The notes: generated from the sequence alone by a model not told the origin. Shown: positions 18,401 through 26,982, numbered from the stretch's first letter. The stretch: 64,000 nt of DNA from Portibacter lacus (GCF_021533215.1 NZ_JAJNKA010000006.1:310001-374000); one strand, 5' to 3'. A program made the numbers and translations.

Positions 18401-18450
18401 TTACACCAGCTGCATGGACTGCAACTTTTGGTTTAAATGTTCAATTTTAA
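15424..18450 (+). CDS. SusC/RagA family TonB-linked outer-membrane protein
   Basis: 1008 residues. The signal peptide has a long polar n-region (1-22) and cleaves near residue 40 (QSYAQ). A carboxypeptidase-regulatory-like domain (42-115) comes next, then the conserved EVIVVGYGTVRKS at 119-131, and a plug with PLYVLDGIPL at 193-202 and SMEVLKDASATAIYGARGA at 216-234. The barrel runs to the terminal aromatic VQF. With the SusD lipoprotein encoded next it forms the lidded importer used by Bacteroidota for oligosaccharides or peptides. No glycosidase, peptidase, sensor or anti-sigma gene is nearby, so the substrate is unknown. Confidence 0.95.
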   Translation: MEKSNFLNSSGLSPTRLWQLSLPKILPFFMLLFFSLQSYAQVTGTVKGDDGIELPGVAILIKGTNVGTTTDALGVYSLDAPTSAVLVYSYLGYVTQEVPVGTQTTIDVTMVTDAAALDEVIVVGYGTVRKSQSTGAISTIKSKDITDLPIENTQQALQGRIAGVDVMQAGSKPGTQPRVVIRGRRSFNASNDPLYVLDGIPLATGTGDINPNDVASMEVLKDASATAIYGARGANGVVLITSKRGTKGKPQVFYDAYYGVSQAHDIIKLMDGQQFADTKREAYRQNDGTIPADEAIFTAVELESIALGRSTDYVSGLLKNGNTQSHQIGFAGGNDQSQFYMSLNYYKQNGIIPNQDYNRNVLRLNLDHNITKNIKIGLSSFMNFSVRNGESFNPLGGAYRENPLGKPYEDDGTTLIFLPTEDGLRSNPFSEIVDGAIVNKRRSNRMFAGLYAEWNILSNLKYRFNFGPDFRIEKYDNFQGTFTNARRLAPPAASTGNSTAFNYTVENILSYDKSFLGSHKLNLTAVQSLQKDNFETSAISVSGVASETQQFYNLGTASIINSVGSNLSQWTILSYMGRINYSINDKYLLTATLRGDGSSRFGANTKWGYFPGIALAWNMAEEDFIKSIDAIDLMKLRVSYGSIGNQAIRPYQTQGLLTQTAYNFGDASAFGYAPNTIGNPELKWETSTTANVGLDVSLFQGRIYGSLEYYMTNTKDLLLSRNLPSSIGFTQVTTNIGKTRNQGFEGTISTVNISKSDFSWSTDFTFFTNKEEIVELYGGTEDDIGNGWFIGEPLSVIFDYEKQGIWQSNESDLAASYGGVPGEIRIVDQNNDGAINADDRVIQGSGVPKFSGGITNRLRYKNFDFSAFVYARIGQKIRSNYHTSNNTLFGRYNNIVVDYWTPTNPTNEFPKPNQNQEFPKWNSSLNIFDGSFVKVRNINLGYNVNQSALDRAGISRLRLYSSIQQPFIFSSFIYKYAGSDPETDIDASLDGNVTPAAWTATFGLNVQF

Positions 18451-18461
18451 AAAGTACAATA

Positions 18462-20138
18462 ATGAAAAATAACAAACAAAATTTATTTCATAAAATGAGT
18501 CGCTTTAAGCCACTGATTATTCTACTTGTACTCTTGTGCGGTACACAGTCATGTGAAGATACATTGACGGAGGAAGTAATTACCGATATCGGTAACGATT
18601 ACATCAATTCTCCCGTTGGTTTCGAAGATGCAGTAAAAGGTGCATATTCTTATTTACGATCATACTATGCGCAGGAAATGGGAATGACTATGACACAAAT
18701 GGGAACAGATACTTATTCTCATGGTGCTGATGGAAGTTATAAGAGATATGATCTATATGCTTCTGATCTTGATGGTCGAGATAATTGGGTTAATACATTA
18801 TGGAGAGAATTTTATCGTGGAATTAATACTTGTAACGCGGTAATAGGTAGAGGGCCTAATATTGAAGGTATTGATGCAGAAACTTTGAAGACAAGAATTG
18901 CAGAAGTGAAAGCATTAAGAGCTCAGTATTACTTTGTATTGGTACAACATTATGGCGGATTAGATCTACGACTGGAAGAAACGGGAGGTCCTATAACCGC
19001 GGTGACAAGATCTACGGAGGAAGAAGTGTATACTCAGATAATCAAAGATTATAATGAAGCTTTGGCTGATTTGCCAACTAGTAGCCCTTGGGGTAGGTAT
19101 AATAAAATGGCCGTAGAAGCTATGTTGTGTAAAGTTCATATTACACGTGCAACTAGAAGTTTCGGTACTACAGATGACTTTGCACAAGCTGAAAAATATG
19201 GTAAAAATGTAATTAATAATTATGACAGAGCATTAGTAAGCGATTATTCAGAATTATTCGAGTTAGGAAATGACGAGAACAGTGAAGCGGTATTTGCTAT
19301 ACAGTTTTCATATGATTTATTAACAGCTGGAGGATATGGAAACAGATGGCACCTTTACTACTTAATGGAATATGATACACAACCAGGAATGAGTAGAGTT
19401 TTAGAAGTGGGAAGGCCATGGAAGCGATTAAAACCTACTGACTATACTTACAATACCGTTTTTGCAAATAGAGTGGACGATGCTCGTTACGAAAAGAGTT
19501 TCAGACAAGTTTTTAATGCAACTAGAAGTGGCACCTTCTCTACATCTTTAGATGATTCTAAAGCTGAAGTAACTTTTGAAGTTGGGGATACAGCTATTTT
19601 TATGCCGGGATATGAAATGTCTTTCGAAGAGAGGGCTAAGAGACCTTATCAAGTTTATACTCCTAGTATGTATCAGCTAAAGCAATTCGGAGTACTTTCT
19701 AAATTCTTAGATCCTTTAAGAGCCAGTATCAATGAAGTTCAAGGAGGACGAGATTTCAATGTTGTTAGATTAGGAGATGTTTACTTAACTGTTGCAGAAG
19801 CATTAATTAAGCAAAATAAAGCTGATGAAGCGGTTAATTTTATCAATCCTATTAGAAGAAGAGCTGCTTATCCTGGACATGAAGCAGAAATGGAAATCAC
19901 TGCAGCCGATGCTACAATGGATTTCATTTATGATGAGCGAGCTCGGGAATTATTGGGAGAAGGTCACAGATGGACAGATCTTAAACGTTGGGGTAATCTA
20001 GTCGAACGTGTGAAGAAATACAATCCTACAGGAATGGACGGAATTGCTGAAAAGCACAACTACAGACCGATACCACAATCTCAGATAGATTTGGTAGATG
20101 GTGGAAATGCTAGTTTTCCACAGAATCCTGGTTACTAG
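18462..20138 (+). CDS. RagB/SusD family nutrient-binding outer-membrane lipoprotein
   Basis: 558 residues from ATG 18462, 11 bases after the SusC stop. Another in-frame ATG at 18495 gives a more compact lipoprotein signal (LLVLLCGTQSC, Cys20), so the true start may be there. The N-terminal SusD domain contains KALRAQYYFVLVQHYGGLDL at about 152-171, and the C-terminal RagB domain ends with YDERARELLGEGHRWTDLKRWG, which is highly typical. It is the surface lid of the SusC channel. A strong terminator follows, so the pair is a two-gene operon. Confidence 0.95.
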   Translation: MKNNKQNLFHKMSRFKPLIILLVLLCGTQSCEDTLTEEVITDIGNDYINSPVGFEDAVKGAYSYLRSYYAQEMGMTMTQMGTDTYSHGADGSYKRYDLYASDLDGRDNWVNTLWREFYRGINTCNAVIGRGPNIEGIDAETLKTRIAEVKALRAQYYFVLVQHYGGLDLRLEETGGPITAVTRSTEEEVYTQIIKDYNEALADLPTSSPWGRYNKMAVEAMLCKVHITRATRSFGTTDDFAQAEKYGKNVINNYDRALVSDYSELFELGNDENSEAVFAIQFSYDLLTAGGYGNRWHLYYLMEYDTQPGMSRVLEVGRPWKRLKPTDYTYNTVFANRVDDARYEKSFRQVFNATRSGTFSTSLDDSKAEVTFEVGDTAIFMPGYEMSFEERAKRPYQVYTPSMYQLKQFGVLSKFLDPLRASINEVQGGRDFNVVRLGDVYLTVAEALIKQNKADEAVNFINPIRRRAAYPGHEAEMEITAADATMDFIYDERARELLGEGHRWTDLKRWGNLVERVKKYNPTGMDGIAEKHNYRPIPQSQIDLVDGGNASFPQNPGY

Positions 20139-20156
20139 AAATTAGAATAATTAAAT

Positions 20157-20193
20157 AAAGGCACGCAAATTTACTTTGCGTGCCTTTGCTTTT
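20157..20193 (+). terminator. Terminator of the SusCD operon
   Basis: A perfect 13-bp stem (AAAGGCACGCAAA at 20157-20169 with TTTGCGTGCCTTT at 20175-20187) and a following T-rich tract, 18 bases after the SusD stop. Confidence 0.9.
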
Positions 20194-20276
20194 TATGATG
20201 CATAGTTTTAAGGAAATGTAGGCTCAGTCAGGTTTTATTATGGGCAAAATTAATTCTGATACTCGAGAAATTGAAA

Positions 20277-20602
20277 ACCAACTTCCAGTTGGTATAAAAT
20301 CAAAAAAACCTATGAAATGCTAATACTAAGTATTAACATTTCCTTTAAATATGAATGAATGAAATTGATTTTCAATTTACTGGAAGCCTCGTAGGTTCAT
20401 TAGGTGTCTTCACAAATATTTCATTAACGAACCACAAGGTTTTCATCTTGATCCCAAATAGGTATTTCTTTTTGTTATTTAATTTAATTTTCTATAAGAT
20501 AATAGAAGCAAATGCTGGAAATGAATTTCCAGTGCCATTGGGATTAATGGATTTCGCTTTTAAGCAATTCTGACTCAATACAACTGAAAATAAATCTTCA
20601 GT
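20277..20602. repeat. Three related hairpins in a gene-free convergent spacer
   Basis: The 560-bp spacer between the SusD and TRAP binding-protein genes carries three small hairpins: 20277-20293 (ACCAACT/AGTTGGT), 20515-20532 (CTGGAAAT/ATTTCCAG) and 20583-20602 (ACTGAA/TTCAGT). Each has CTGGAA-like or CCAG-like arms, and the second and third are both followed by TGCC. A 72-codon plus-strand frame at 20355-20573 covers one of them but has no family likeness. Confidence 0.5.
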
Positions 20603-20702
20603 GCCGCGCTAATGACATACTTTTCTTCATTTAAGATTGTAAAGTTGATCTTCTCAATTAGAAAATCACCAATACAAATTCCAATATCGAAAATTGTTAC
20701 CG

Positions 20703-21812
20703 CTAAATCAGTTTATCAAAATACATTTTCTCTGAAATTTGCGACCATTGACTGACGCCTTTTCTGAATTTTAATTGATCTTCATAAACTTTCTTGCTAT
20801 CCGCATCATTAGCGATAATTTCTTCTATGGCTTCTGCTGTGTATCCTTTTAACGCAGCTAGCACCTCATCTGGATAGATTTTAAACTCTACAGAGCTCTC
20901 TGCCTTGATTTTCTGGAGGTATTCATTGTTCTTCGCTACGAATTGGGAAACCATCCATATGTTAGATCTTGCTGCAGCAGTTTCTATGATTTCTTGCAAG
21001 TCTTCTGGTAAAGCATCGAATTTCTTCTTATTGATGATCAGTTCAAGACAGGCCTGTGGCTCATGCCATCCGGGTGTATAATAATACTTAGCAATTTCAT
21101 GAAATCCCATCAGGTAATCGTGGTAGGGGCCGATCCATTCCGTCGCATCTATCACCCCTCTTTCTAAGTTGGTATAAATCTCACTCCCAGCGGAAACGAC
21201 TGGTGTTCCTCCAGCTTTTGCCAGCACTTTTCCCCCAAGTCCTGGGATTCGCATTTTTAAGCCCTGCAGATCACTAATACTATTGATTTCTTTATTAAAC
21301 CAGCCACCCATCTGAAAACCAGTATTGCCGGCTGGCATTGGAACTAAGTTGTACTGTTCATAGACTTCTCTCCATAATTTCATTCCATTCCCACCGTACA
21401 TCCAAGCATTGAACTCTTGAGTGTTCATTCCGAAAGGAACGGTTGTGAAAAATTGGGATGCTGCAAATTTACCTACCCAATAATATCCTGCACCATGTCC
21501 CATTTCTACAGCCCCCATGCTTACCGCATCGAAACACTCAAGACCTGGAACCAATTCACCGCTTCCGAATGTAGTAATTTTCATTCGACCTGCAGACATT
21601 TTATAAATCCAATCAGCTAGTAAATTGCATCCTTCTCCTAGAACTGGAAAATTAGGAGGCCAAGTGGTAACCATTTTCCATTCATAGTCGGGTTTCTCTT
21701 GAAAGTTTTTGTGTTTTGATTCTTGGATGTTACCGCAAGATGCTGCCGCAAGCCCCATTGTTCCAAGGATACCTGCTGATTTTAGAAATTTCTTTCTTGT
21801 TATTTTTGACAT
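20703..21812 (-). CDS. dctP: TRAP transporter substrate-binding protein (DctP type, 2-oxoacid-like branch)
   Basis: 369 residues. The N-terminus TRKKFLKSAG resembles a Tat signal with Arg-Lys in place of Arg-Arg, and LAAASC26 forms a lipobox, so it is probably a membrane-anchored periplasmic binding protein. WKMVTTWPPNFPVLGEG, ELVPGLECFDAVSMGAVEMGHGAGYYW, GNTGFQMGGWFNKEI, KMRIPGLGG (Arg188), DATEW at 222-226 and PGWHEP are all characteristic of the TakP-like branch that binds pyruvate and other 2-oxoacids with a metal ion. It is the missing third component of the dctQM system 6 kb away. It stands alone on the minus strand. Confidence 0.9.
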   Translation of the reverse strand: MSKITRKKFLKSAGILGTMGLAAASCGNIQESKHKNFQEKPDYEWKMVTTWPPNFPVLGEGCNLLADWIYKMSAGRMKITTFGSGELVPGLECFDAVSMGAVEMGHGAGYYWVGKFAASQFFTTVPFGMNTQEFNAWMYGGNGMKLWREVYEQYNLVPMPAGNTGFQMGGWFNKEINSISDLQGLKMRIPGLGGKVLAKAGGTPVVSAGSEIYTNLERGVIDATEWIGPYHDYLMGFHEIAKYYYTPGWHEPQACLELIINKKKFDALPEDLQEIIETAAARSNIWMVSQFVAKNNEYLQKIKAESSVEFKIYPDEVLAALKGYTAEAIEEIIANDADSKKVYEDQLKFRKGVSQWSQISEKMYFDKLI

Positions 21813-21887
21813 AAATCGAATGATATTATAGGATTTAAAAGTACAATTTTGTTTTTTAGCATCTCAATGAAAAAATATTAAAATAAA

Positions 21888-22352
21888 ATGAAAGAACCTA
21901 AGGCGTTGCAGAGTGTAGCAGAATTTCATAAAACATTTAATCTACCTATCGAAAAAGAACCGATTATTCCTGCTCCTAAGCGATGTGAGCTAAGAATCAA
22001 CTTGCTTCAAGAAGAGTTAAATGAATTAAAAGAGGCGATAGAGGATAATGATCTTGTAGAAGTTGCGGATGCATTAGCTGATATTCAATATGTTCTTTCA
22101 GGTGCTATTTTAGAATTTGGTCTTGGAGAAAAGTTTGACGATATTTTTTCTGAAGTTCAGCGCTCTAATATGAGTAAAACCTGCAAAACCTTAGAAGAAG
22201 CAGAAAAGACTCAGGAGTATTACCGCGAGCATAAGGGAATGGAATCAGAAATTAAGCAGAGTAACGGTGAATTCTTAGTCTATCGGATCAATGATGGAAA
22301 AGTATTAAAGTCAGTGAATTATTCTCCGGCAGATATTAAGTCTAAGCTGTAA
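21888..22352 (+). CDS. MazG-like nucleotide pyrophosphohydrolase family protein
   Basis: 154 residues. The all-alpha NTP-pyrophosphatase core is visible: LLQEELNELKEAIEDND at about 43-59 supplies the EExxE motif, and VEVADALADIQYVLSGA at about 61-77 supplies the ExxD motif. It should bind Mg2+ and hydrolyse a nucleoside triphosphate or a related phosphoribosyl compound to the monophosphate and pyrophosphate. The exact substrate is unknown. The C-terminal 50 residues include a basic, polar tail not needed for the core. It converges with the PLP enzyme gene, with a gap of only 7 bases. Confidence 0.85.
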   Translation: MKEPKALQSVAEFHKTFNLPIEKEPIIPAPKRCELRINLLQEELNELKEAIEDNDLVEVADALADIQYVLSGAILEFGLGEKFDDIFSEVQRSNMSKTCKTLEEAEKTQEYYREHKGMESEIKQSNGEFLVYRINDGKVLKSVNYSPADIKSKL

Positions 22353-22359
22353 GCGTCTA

Positions 22360-23535
22360 CTATTTTATTTCCTCGAGAGCCTGTTTAATATCAGAAATCA
22401 AGAAATCTGGATCTTCTAAGCCAATGTAAAATCGAACTAAATTAACGGGTACTCCGGGATTCGGTCGTTCGTCGATATCTAACTTACTACAAAACGGAAG
22501 GACTAGAGATTCATGTCCGCCCCAGGAAACAGCAAAAAGGAATGCTTTCATTGCATAACAGAAAGTTTCGATTTGCTTACGATCAGTTGTTGCTAAAAGA
22601 ATTGAAAATAAGCCACCTGCGCCCGACATTTGTTTTCTTGCCAAAGCTGCTTGTGGGAATTCATCATCCCATGGATATAAAACCTTCTCCACCATTTCAT
22701 GTCCCTTCAAGAAGTCAATTACTTTTTCAGAAGATGCATGAGATCGTCTTATCCTAAGATCTAAAGTTCGAATGCCTCTTAAGACCAATGCCGCTTCTGC
22801 TGGAGGCAAGATATTACCTAGAGTCATGGTCGCAAAATGGAAGATGTGATCGATGTGTTCCTTAGATCCACAGACAAAACCACACATCACATCACTGTGT
22901 CCATTAATATATTTAGTTCCAGAATGTAGAATTAAGTCGATGCCAAATTCCGCTGGGTTCTGATAAATAGGGGAGCAGTAACTATTATCTATCGCCGTAA
23001 GGATATTGTGTTTCTTAGCTAATCTGGCACAAGCTTCTAGATCCTGAAGTGCGAATGTTGCTGTATTTGGACTTTCTAATAGCAGCATCCTTGTATTAGG
23101 TTTTATAGCATTTTCTATTTCTGACATTTTCGATCCATCAACGAAATCATAAGTTATGCCGAATCTAGGAAGGACTACGGTTACTAGAATTTTCGTCCAG
23201 CCATAAGGATTTTCTACACAAATGATATGATCACCATGAGACAAAAATGCTAACACGGTAGATGCGATGGCGCCAGATCCACTAGCAAAGGCTAAGCAAT
23301 CTTCCGTTTTCTCTAGCGCAGCAATTTTCTTTCTTAAGATCTCAACCGTTGGATTGTTGCCTCTGGTGTAGATATGGCTCGAACTTTCGTTAGTAATGGC
23401 TTCTTTAAATTCGGCAAAAGAATTAAACACAAAATTGCTCGACTGGATGATCGGTGGTGAAACGGCATTATAATACTTCGATCTATCTTCTCCTAAATGA
23501 TTTAGAATGTAGCTTAATTCTTCGTCCTTGGCCAT
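22360..23535 (-). CDS. PLP-dependent transsulfuration-family enzyme (cystathionine gamma-synthase/lyase type)
   Basis: 391 residues, the normal length. The N-terminal arm SSHIYTRGNNPTVEILRKKIAALE supplies the Tyr-Arg pair that reaches the neighbouring PLP. CLAFASGSGAIAST is the phosphate-binding loop, DNSYCSPIYQNP holds the Asp that pairs with the pyridine nitrogen, and LHSGTKYINGHSDVMCG holds the PLP lysine (SGTKYI). The C-terminal segment VNLVRFYIGLEDPDFLI is typical. Sequence reading cannot separate cystathionine synthase, lyase and methionine gamma-lyase. It heads a minus-strand run with a methyltransferase and tyrS upstream (4-base gap). Confidence 0.9.
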   Translation of the reverse strand: MAKDEELSYILNHLGEDRSKYYNAVSPPIIQSSNFVFNSFAEFKEAITNESSSHIYTRGNNPTVEILRKKIAALEKTEDCLAFASGSGAIASTVLAFLSHGDHIICVENPYGWTKILVTVVLPRFGITYDFVDGSKMSEIENAIKPNTRMLLLESPNTATFALQDLEACARLAKKHNILTAIDNSYCSPIYQNPAEFGIDLILHSGTKYINGHSDVMCGFVCGSKEHIDHIFHFATMTLGNILPPAEAALVLRGIRTLDLRIRRSHASSEKVIDFLKGHEMVEKVLYPWDDEFPQAALARKQMSGAGGLFSILLATTDRKQIETFCYAMKAFLFAVSWGGHESLVLPFCSKLDIDERPNPGVPVNLVRFYIGLEDPDFLISDIKQALEEIK

Positions 23536-23539
23536 AAGG

Positions 23540-24352
23540 CTATATTTTCTCTAAAACTACAAAATCTTGAAAATCTTCCTCGCTTTTATCATCCTTCCAT
23601 TTACCTTTCGAGTAATGTTTTAATTCGAAACCAATTTCTTGGAATAGCTTTTTAAGATATGAGAAATGATAAGCCACGTTTGCGGCCTTTACTTTTTCAT
23701 CCATTAGTGCATGATCCTCATCTTGAACGATGAATGGTTCGAAATGATTTTTGGCCAATGTTTCTTCTGACTCATAAATGAAGAAGGTAGCAAAGCACTT
23801 TCCACCGGGCGTTAAGCATCTATGAATTTCTTTCAGGTATTGTTCCACTTCTGCAGGTTGCATATGGGTGAAAACGGATATCAGAAAGGAAAAGTTAAAA
23901 TTTGATTCAGGAAGCGGAAACTTTAAAGTTGCCGCATTCTCTCCAGTCATTCGATATAGATCATTTTTCAGATCAAGATAAATAAACCTGAAGTTGGGAT
24001 ATTTATCAGAAATATGCTCATTGCACCAGTCTACTCCTTGGTGCATGATGTCCAGACCAACATATTTGCCATCTAGAAACATGGTAAGTGGGAGTGCCAT
24101 CCTTCCGATTCCAGAACCGATATCCAAGACACGATCTTCCTTTTCTAATCCATGCGCCTTAAAATACGATACGAATCGATTTCCAGTCTCTTTGAAATCT
24201 CCGCCTCCGGTATATATTAAGGAACGAGGTGGAACAGGTAGGCCATTATCATATTTCTCCTGATGAAATAAGTCTGTTATTCCAAAAACAAGTTTTCGAA
24301 TAGTTAGTCGCAAATTAGGCGGAAAAGAATAATAAAGTTTGCGAAGACTCAT
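23540..24352 (-). CDS. Class I SAM-dependent methyltransferase
   Basis: 270 residues. RVLDIGSGIGRMALPLT at about 79-95 is motif I, FRFIYLDLKND follows as motif II, and FSFLISVFTHMQPAEVEQYL with CLTPGGKCFATFF is the typical post-motif set for small-molecule methyltransferases. The acceptor is unknown. The N-terminal 60 residues are basic and hydrophobic without a clear membrane helix. The start codon overlaps the tyrS stop codon (TAATG), so it is translated together with tyrosyl-tRNA synthetase. Confidence 0.85.
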   Translation of the reverse strand: MSLRKLYYSFPPNLRLTIRKLVFGITDLFHQEKYDNGLPVPPRSLIYTGGGDFKETGNRFVSYFKAHGLEKEDRVLDIGSGIGRMALPLTMFLDGKYVGLDIMHQGVDWCNEHISDKYPNFRFIYLDLKNDLYRMTGENAATLKFPLPESNFNFSFLISVFTHMQPAEVEQYLKEIHRCLTPGGKCFATFFIYESEETLAKNHFEPFIVQDEDHALMDEKVKAANVAYHFSYLKKLFQEIGFELKHYSKGKWKDDKSEEDFQDFVVLEKI

Positions 24353-25629
24353 TATACGATTTCGATTATGAATTGCTTTTTCTTTCCATTTTCACCTAGA
24401 ATATACTTAGCATGTAATGCGTCCTCACCTGTGATTAAAGCATCGAAAGATTCAGCTTTTTTCTTATTAATCGCTACTGCATTCGCCTTCACTGCTCGTC
24501 TAAGTTCACTTTTAGATGAAAAGATACTTGCTTTTTCAGTAAGCAATTCATCGAGTGTAATGCCTTTATCTATTTCCTGCTGAGATACTTGGTATGACGG
24601 AATTTCTTTCGCAATACTTTGTAGAGATTTTAGATTAAGATTCTGAACATATTCTTCTCCAACTTTCTTATTGAAAAGTAATTCGGAAACGTTTAGAACT
24701 GCTTCATAATCTTCGTCACTGTGAACTCTCCTCGTTAATTCCTCTGCAAGAATACGAGTAATTTCATTAGGTTGATCCGCATATTTAGCTTCTATTTCTT
24801 CGACTTCTTCCTTCGACTTGAATGTGAAGTACCTCATGTATTTCCCGATATCATCGTTAGAAGCATTTAACCAAAACTGGTAGAAGGTATAAGGCGACGT
24901 TAATTCTGGATCTAACCATATATTTCCTTCGGTAGATTTTCCGAATTTCGATCCATCAGCTTTTGTTAGAAGTGGAGTTGTGACAGCATGTGCTTTTCCA
25001 TCAGTTGTGTTTCTACGGATAAATTCAGTACCTGAGGTAATATTTCCCCACTGGTCTGAACCTCCCATTTGAACAACACAATTGTCATTTCTAAATAAAT
25101 ACAAGAAGTCATTAGCTTGCAGTAACTGGTAACTAAACTCTGTAAAAGAAAGCCCATGTTCTAGTCTGTTTTTCACAGAATCCTTTGACATCATGTAGTT
25201 AACCGTCAGGTTCTTTCCGACATCTCTTAGAAAATCTAAAACATTCATTTCCTTATAGAAGTCCAAGTTGTTTCGTAGAATAGCGTGATTTTCTTTTTCT
25301 TGAAAATCTAAGAATTTTTCCATTTGCTTAACTTGGAAAGAAAGATTTCGATCGAGCTCTTCATAAGTCTTTAGCTGCCTTTCTTCACTTTTTCCTGAAG
25401 GATCACCGATACGTCCAGTAGCTCCTCCCATCAGCACGATCGGAGTATGACCATGTTTTTGGAAAAGGGTGAGCAGCATGATCTGCACATAATTACCGAT
25501 AGTCATGGATGGTGCCGTCGGATCGAATCCAATATAACCGACTACTTTTTGCTCACTTAGTAACTTTTCTACTTCTGGAGTCATGTTGTGTAACATGCCT
25601 CTCCATCTTAATTCATCTATAAAATTCAT
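24352..25629 (-). CDS. tyrS: Tyrosine--tRNA ligase
   Basis: 425 residues. Synthetase features include FDPTAPSMTIGN at 35-46 (the HIGH region), VLMGGATGRIGDPSGKSEER at 65-84, QANDFLYLFRN, GGSDQWGNITSGTEFIRR, KFGKS at 228-232 (the KMSKS counterpart, normal in TyrRS), and an S4 RNA-binding domain at about 350-420. It charges tRNA-Tyr. The HIGH signature reads T-I-G-N, so both usual histidines are replaced. Some Bacteroidota enzymes seem to share this, but that is from memory. The promoter lies at 25650-25657, and the methyltransferase gene is translationally coupled behind it. Confidence 0.95.
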   Translation of the reverse strand: MNFIDELRWRGMLHNMTPEVEKLLSEQKVVGYIGFDPTAPSMTIGNYVQIMLLTLFQKHGHTPIVLMGGATGRIGDPSGKSEERQLKTYEELDRNLSFQVKQMEKFLDFQEKENHAILRNNLDFYKEMNVLDFLRDVGKNLTVNYMMSKDSVKNRLEHGLSFTEFSYQLLQANDFLYLFRNDNCVVQMGGSDQWGNITSGTEFIRRNTTDGKAHAVTTPLLTKADGSKFGKSTEGNIWLDPELTSPYTFYQFWLNASNDDIGKYMRYFTFKSKEEVEEIEAKYADQPNEITRILAEELTRRVHSDEDYEAVLNVSELLFNKKVGEEYVQNLNLKSLQSIAKEIPSYQVSQQEIDKGITLDELLTEKASIFSSKSELRRAVKANAVAINKKKAESFDALITGEDALHAKYILGENGKKKQFIIEIV

Positions 25630-25649
25630 CTTGTATTAAAATTAGTTTG

Positions 25650-25657
25650 CAAAAGTA
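25650..25657 (-). promoter_or_regulatory. Candidate -7 box of tyrS
   Basis: On the minus strand TACTTTTG matches TAnnTTTG, 20 bases before the tyrS ATG. It lies in the 66-bp spacer divergent from the permease gene. Confidence 0.5.
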
Positions 25658-25695
25658 TTATTTTCAATATAAAAAATAGTGTAATATTACGCTAA

Positions 25696-26982
25696 ATGAA
25701 TACATCCCGTTTTATAGCAGCAAAAGTTGCGTTTTCTTCTAATAAAAGTTTTACGAAGTGGATCATAAGGATCGCAGTGGTAGCGGTTGCTTTGTCCTTA
25801 ACAGTGATGATTGTCGCCTTCTCCATGATCTCTGGTTTCAAAAAAGATATTTCTGATAAAATTTTTGGTTTCTGGGGCCATATTCATATTACGGACTATA
25901 ATATTAATAGAAGTATAGAGGCAACACCTATTCTCAAGAACCAAGATTTCTTATTGGATTTGGATACATTGAAGAAAATCCATTATCAACGGCCAATGGA
26001 ATTTATGGGCAGAATTATTCCTGGTAAGTTTTCTTTTCAAGAGATAGATGTAAATATTAAGAGTATTTATCCTTTTGCCATGGTGCCTGCAATTATTAAT
26101 TCGAATGAAGAATTTGATGGTGTTATTATAAGAGGACTTGGTGAAGATTATGATTGGGCTCAGCTAGAACCCTATATTATGGAGGGAAGTAAAATTAGTG
26201 CACCGAATGAGATCTTAATTTCCACGAGGATTGCAGAGCGGCTTAAGGTTGGAGTAGGGGATGAGGTCATTTTAAATATTATAAAAAATAATCAGCAACT
26301 AAAAAGAAAGACTAAAGTTGTTGGGACCTATCGCACAGGGCTTGAAGAATATGATAAGAAATTTGTAATTGCAGACCTATCCAAAGTGCAAGAATTACTA
26401 ATGTGGGATTCAAACCAAGTAGCTGGTTATGAAATAATCTTAGACGATATAGAGAATGTAGCGACGATTAGTGAATATATAACGGTGGAGATTCTTCCTA
26501 CTCGATTGTTCTCAGAAACGATTAGAGACAAATTTCCTAATATATTCGAGTGGTTGGATCTTCAGGATTTCAATGGAAGTGTCATACTAATTCTTATGAT
26601 TTTAGTAGCATTAATCAATATGATCACAAGTATTCTGATTCTGATTATCGAGCGTTCGAAAATGATCGGAACGCTTAAAGCGTTAGGAATGTCTAACTGG
26701 AATATCCGAAAAATCTTCTTGTATTATTCAGGGTACATCATTGGGTATGGTTTATTAATAGGTAATATCTTAGGACTTGGAATCTGTTATTTGCAGAAGG
26801 TGACTGGATTTATAAAATTGGATGAAACTAATTATTACCTGAGTGTTGCACCGATTAATATTGAGCTATGGACGATTTTGTTTTTAAATGTGGCAGCCTT
26901 TATTGTTATTTTGATATTCCTTATACTTCCTACCTACATCATTGCTAAGTTAGAACCCGTAAAAATATTGAGATTTGAATGA
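25696..26982 (+). CDS. FtsX/LolE-like ABC transporter permease
   Basis: 428 residues. One membrane helix is at about 25-48 (IIRIAVVAVALSLTVMIVAF). A large periplasmic MacB-like domain (about 50-285) follows, then three helices at about 293-318, 345-370 and 395-420. The cytoplasmic loop ILIIERSKMIGTLKALGMSN is the typical FtsX-fold coupling segment. LolC/LolE-type permeases extract lipoproteins from the inner membrane. In Bacteroidota they often act as homodimers with an ATPase encoded elsewhere. The FtsE-like ATPase at 6696 is a possible but unproven partner. The next gene overlaps its 3' end. Confidence 0.85.
   Translation: MNTSRFIAAKVAFSSNKSFTKWIIRIAVVAVALSLTVMIVAFSMISGFKKDISDKIFGFWGHIHITDYNINRSIEATPILKNQDFLLDLDTLKKIHYQRPMEFMGRIIPGKFSFQEIDVNIKSIYPFAMVPAIINSNEEFDGVIIRGLGEDYDWAQLEPYIMEGSKISAPNEILISTRIAERLKVGVGDEVILNIIKNNQQLKRKTKVVGTYRTGLEEYDKKFVIADLSKVQELLMWDSNQVAGYEIILDDIENVATISEYITVEILPTRLFSETIRDKFPNIFEWLDLQDFNGSVILILMILVALINMITSILILIIERSKMIGTLKALGMSNWNIRKIFLYYSGYIIGYGLLIGNILGLGICYLQKVTGFIKLDETNYYLSVAPINIELWTILFLNVAAFIVILIFLILPTYIIAKLEPVKILRFE

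Noticed and set aside
20355-20573. Plus-strand frame of 72 codons in the SusD-DctP spacer
   Set aside because: No signal, no promoter, no recognisable motif, and it crosses a hairpin.
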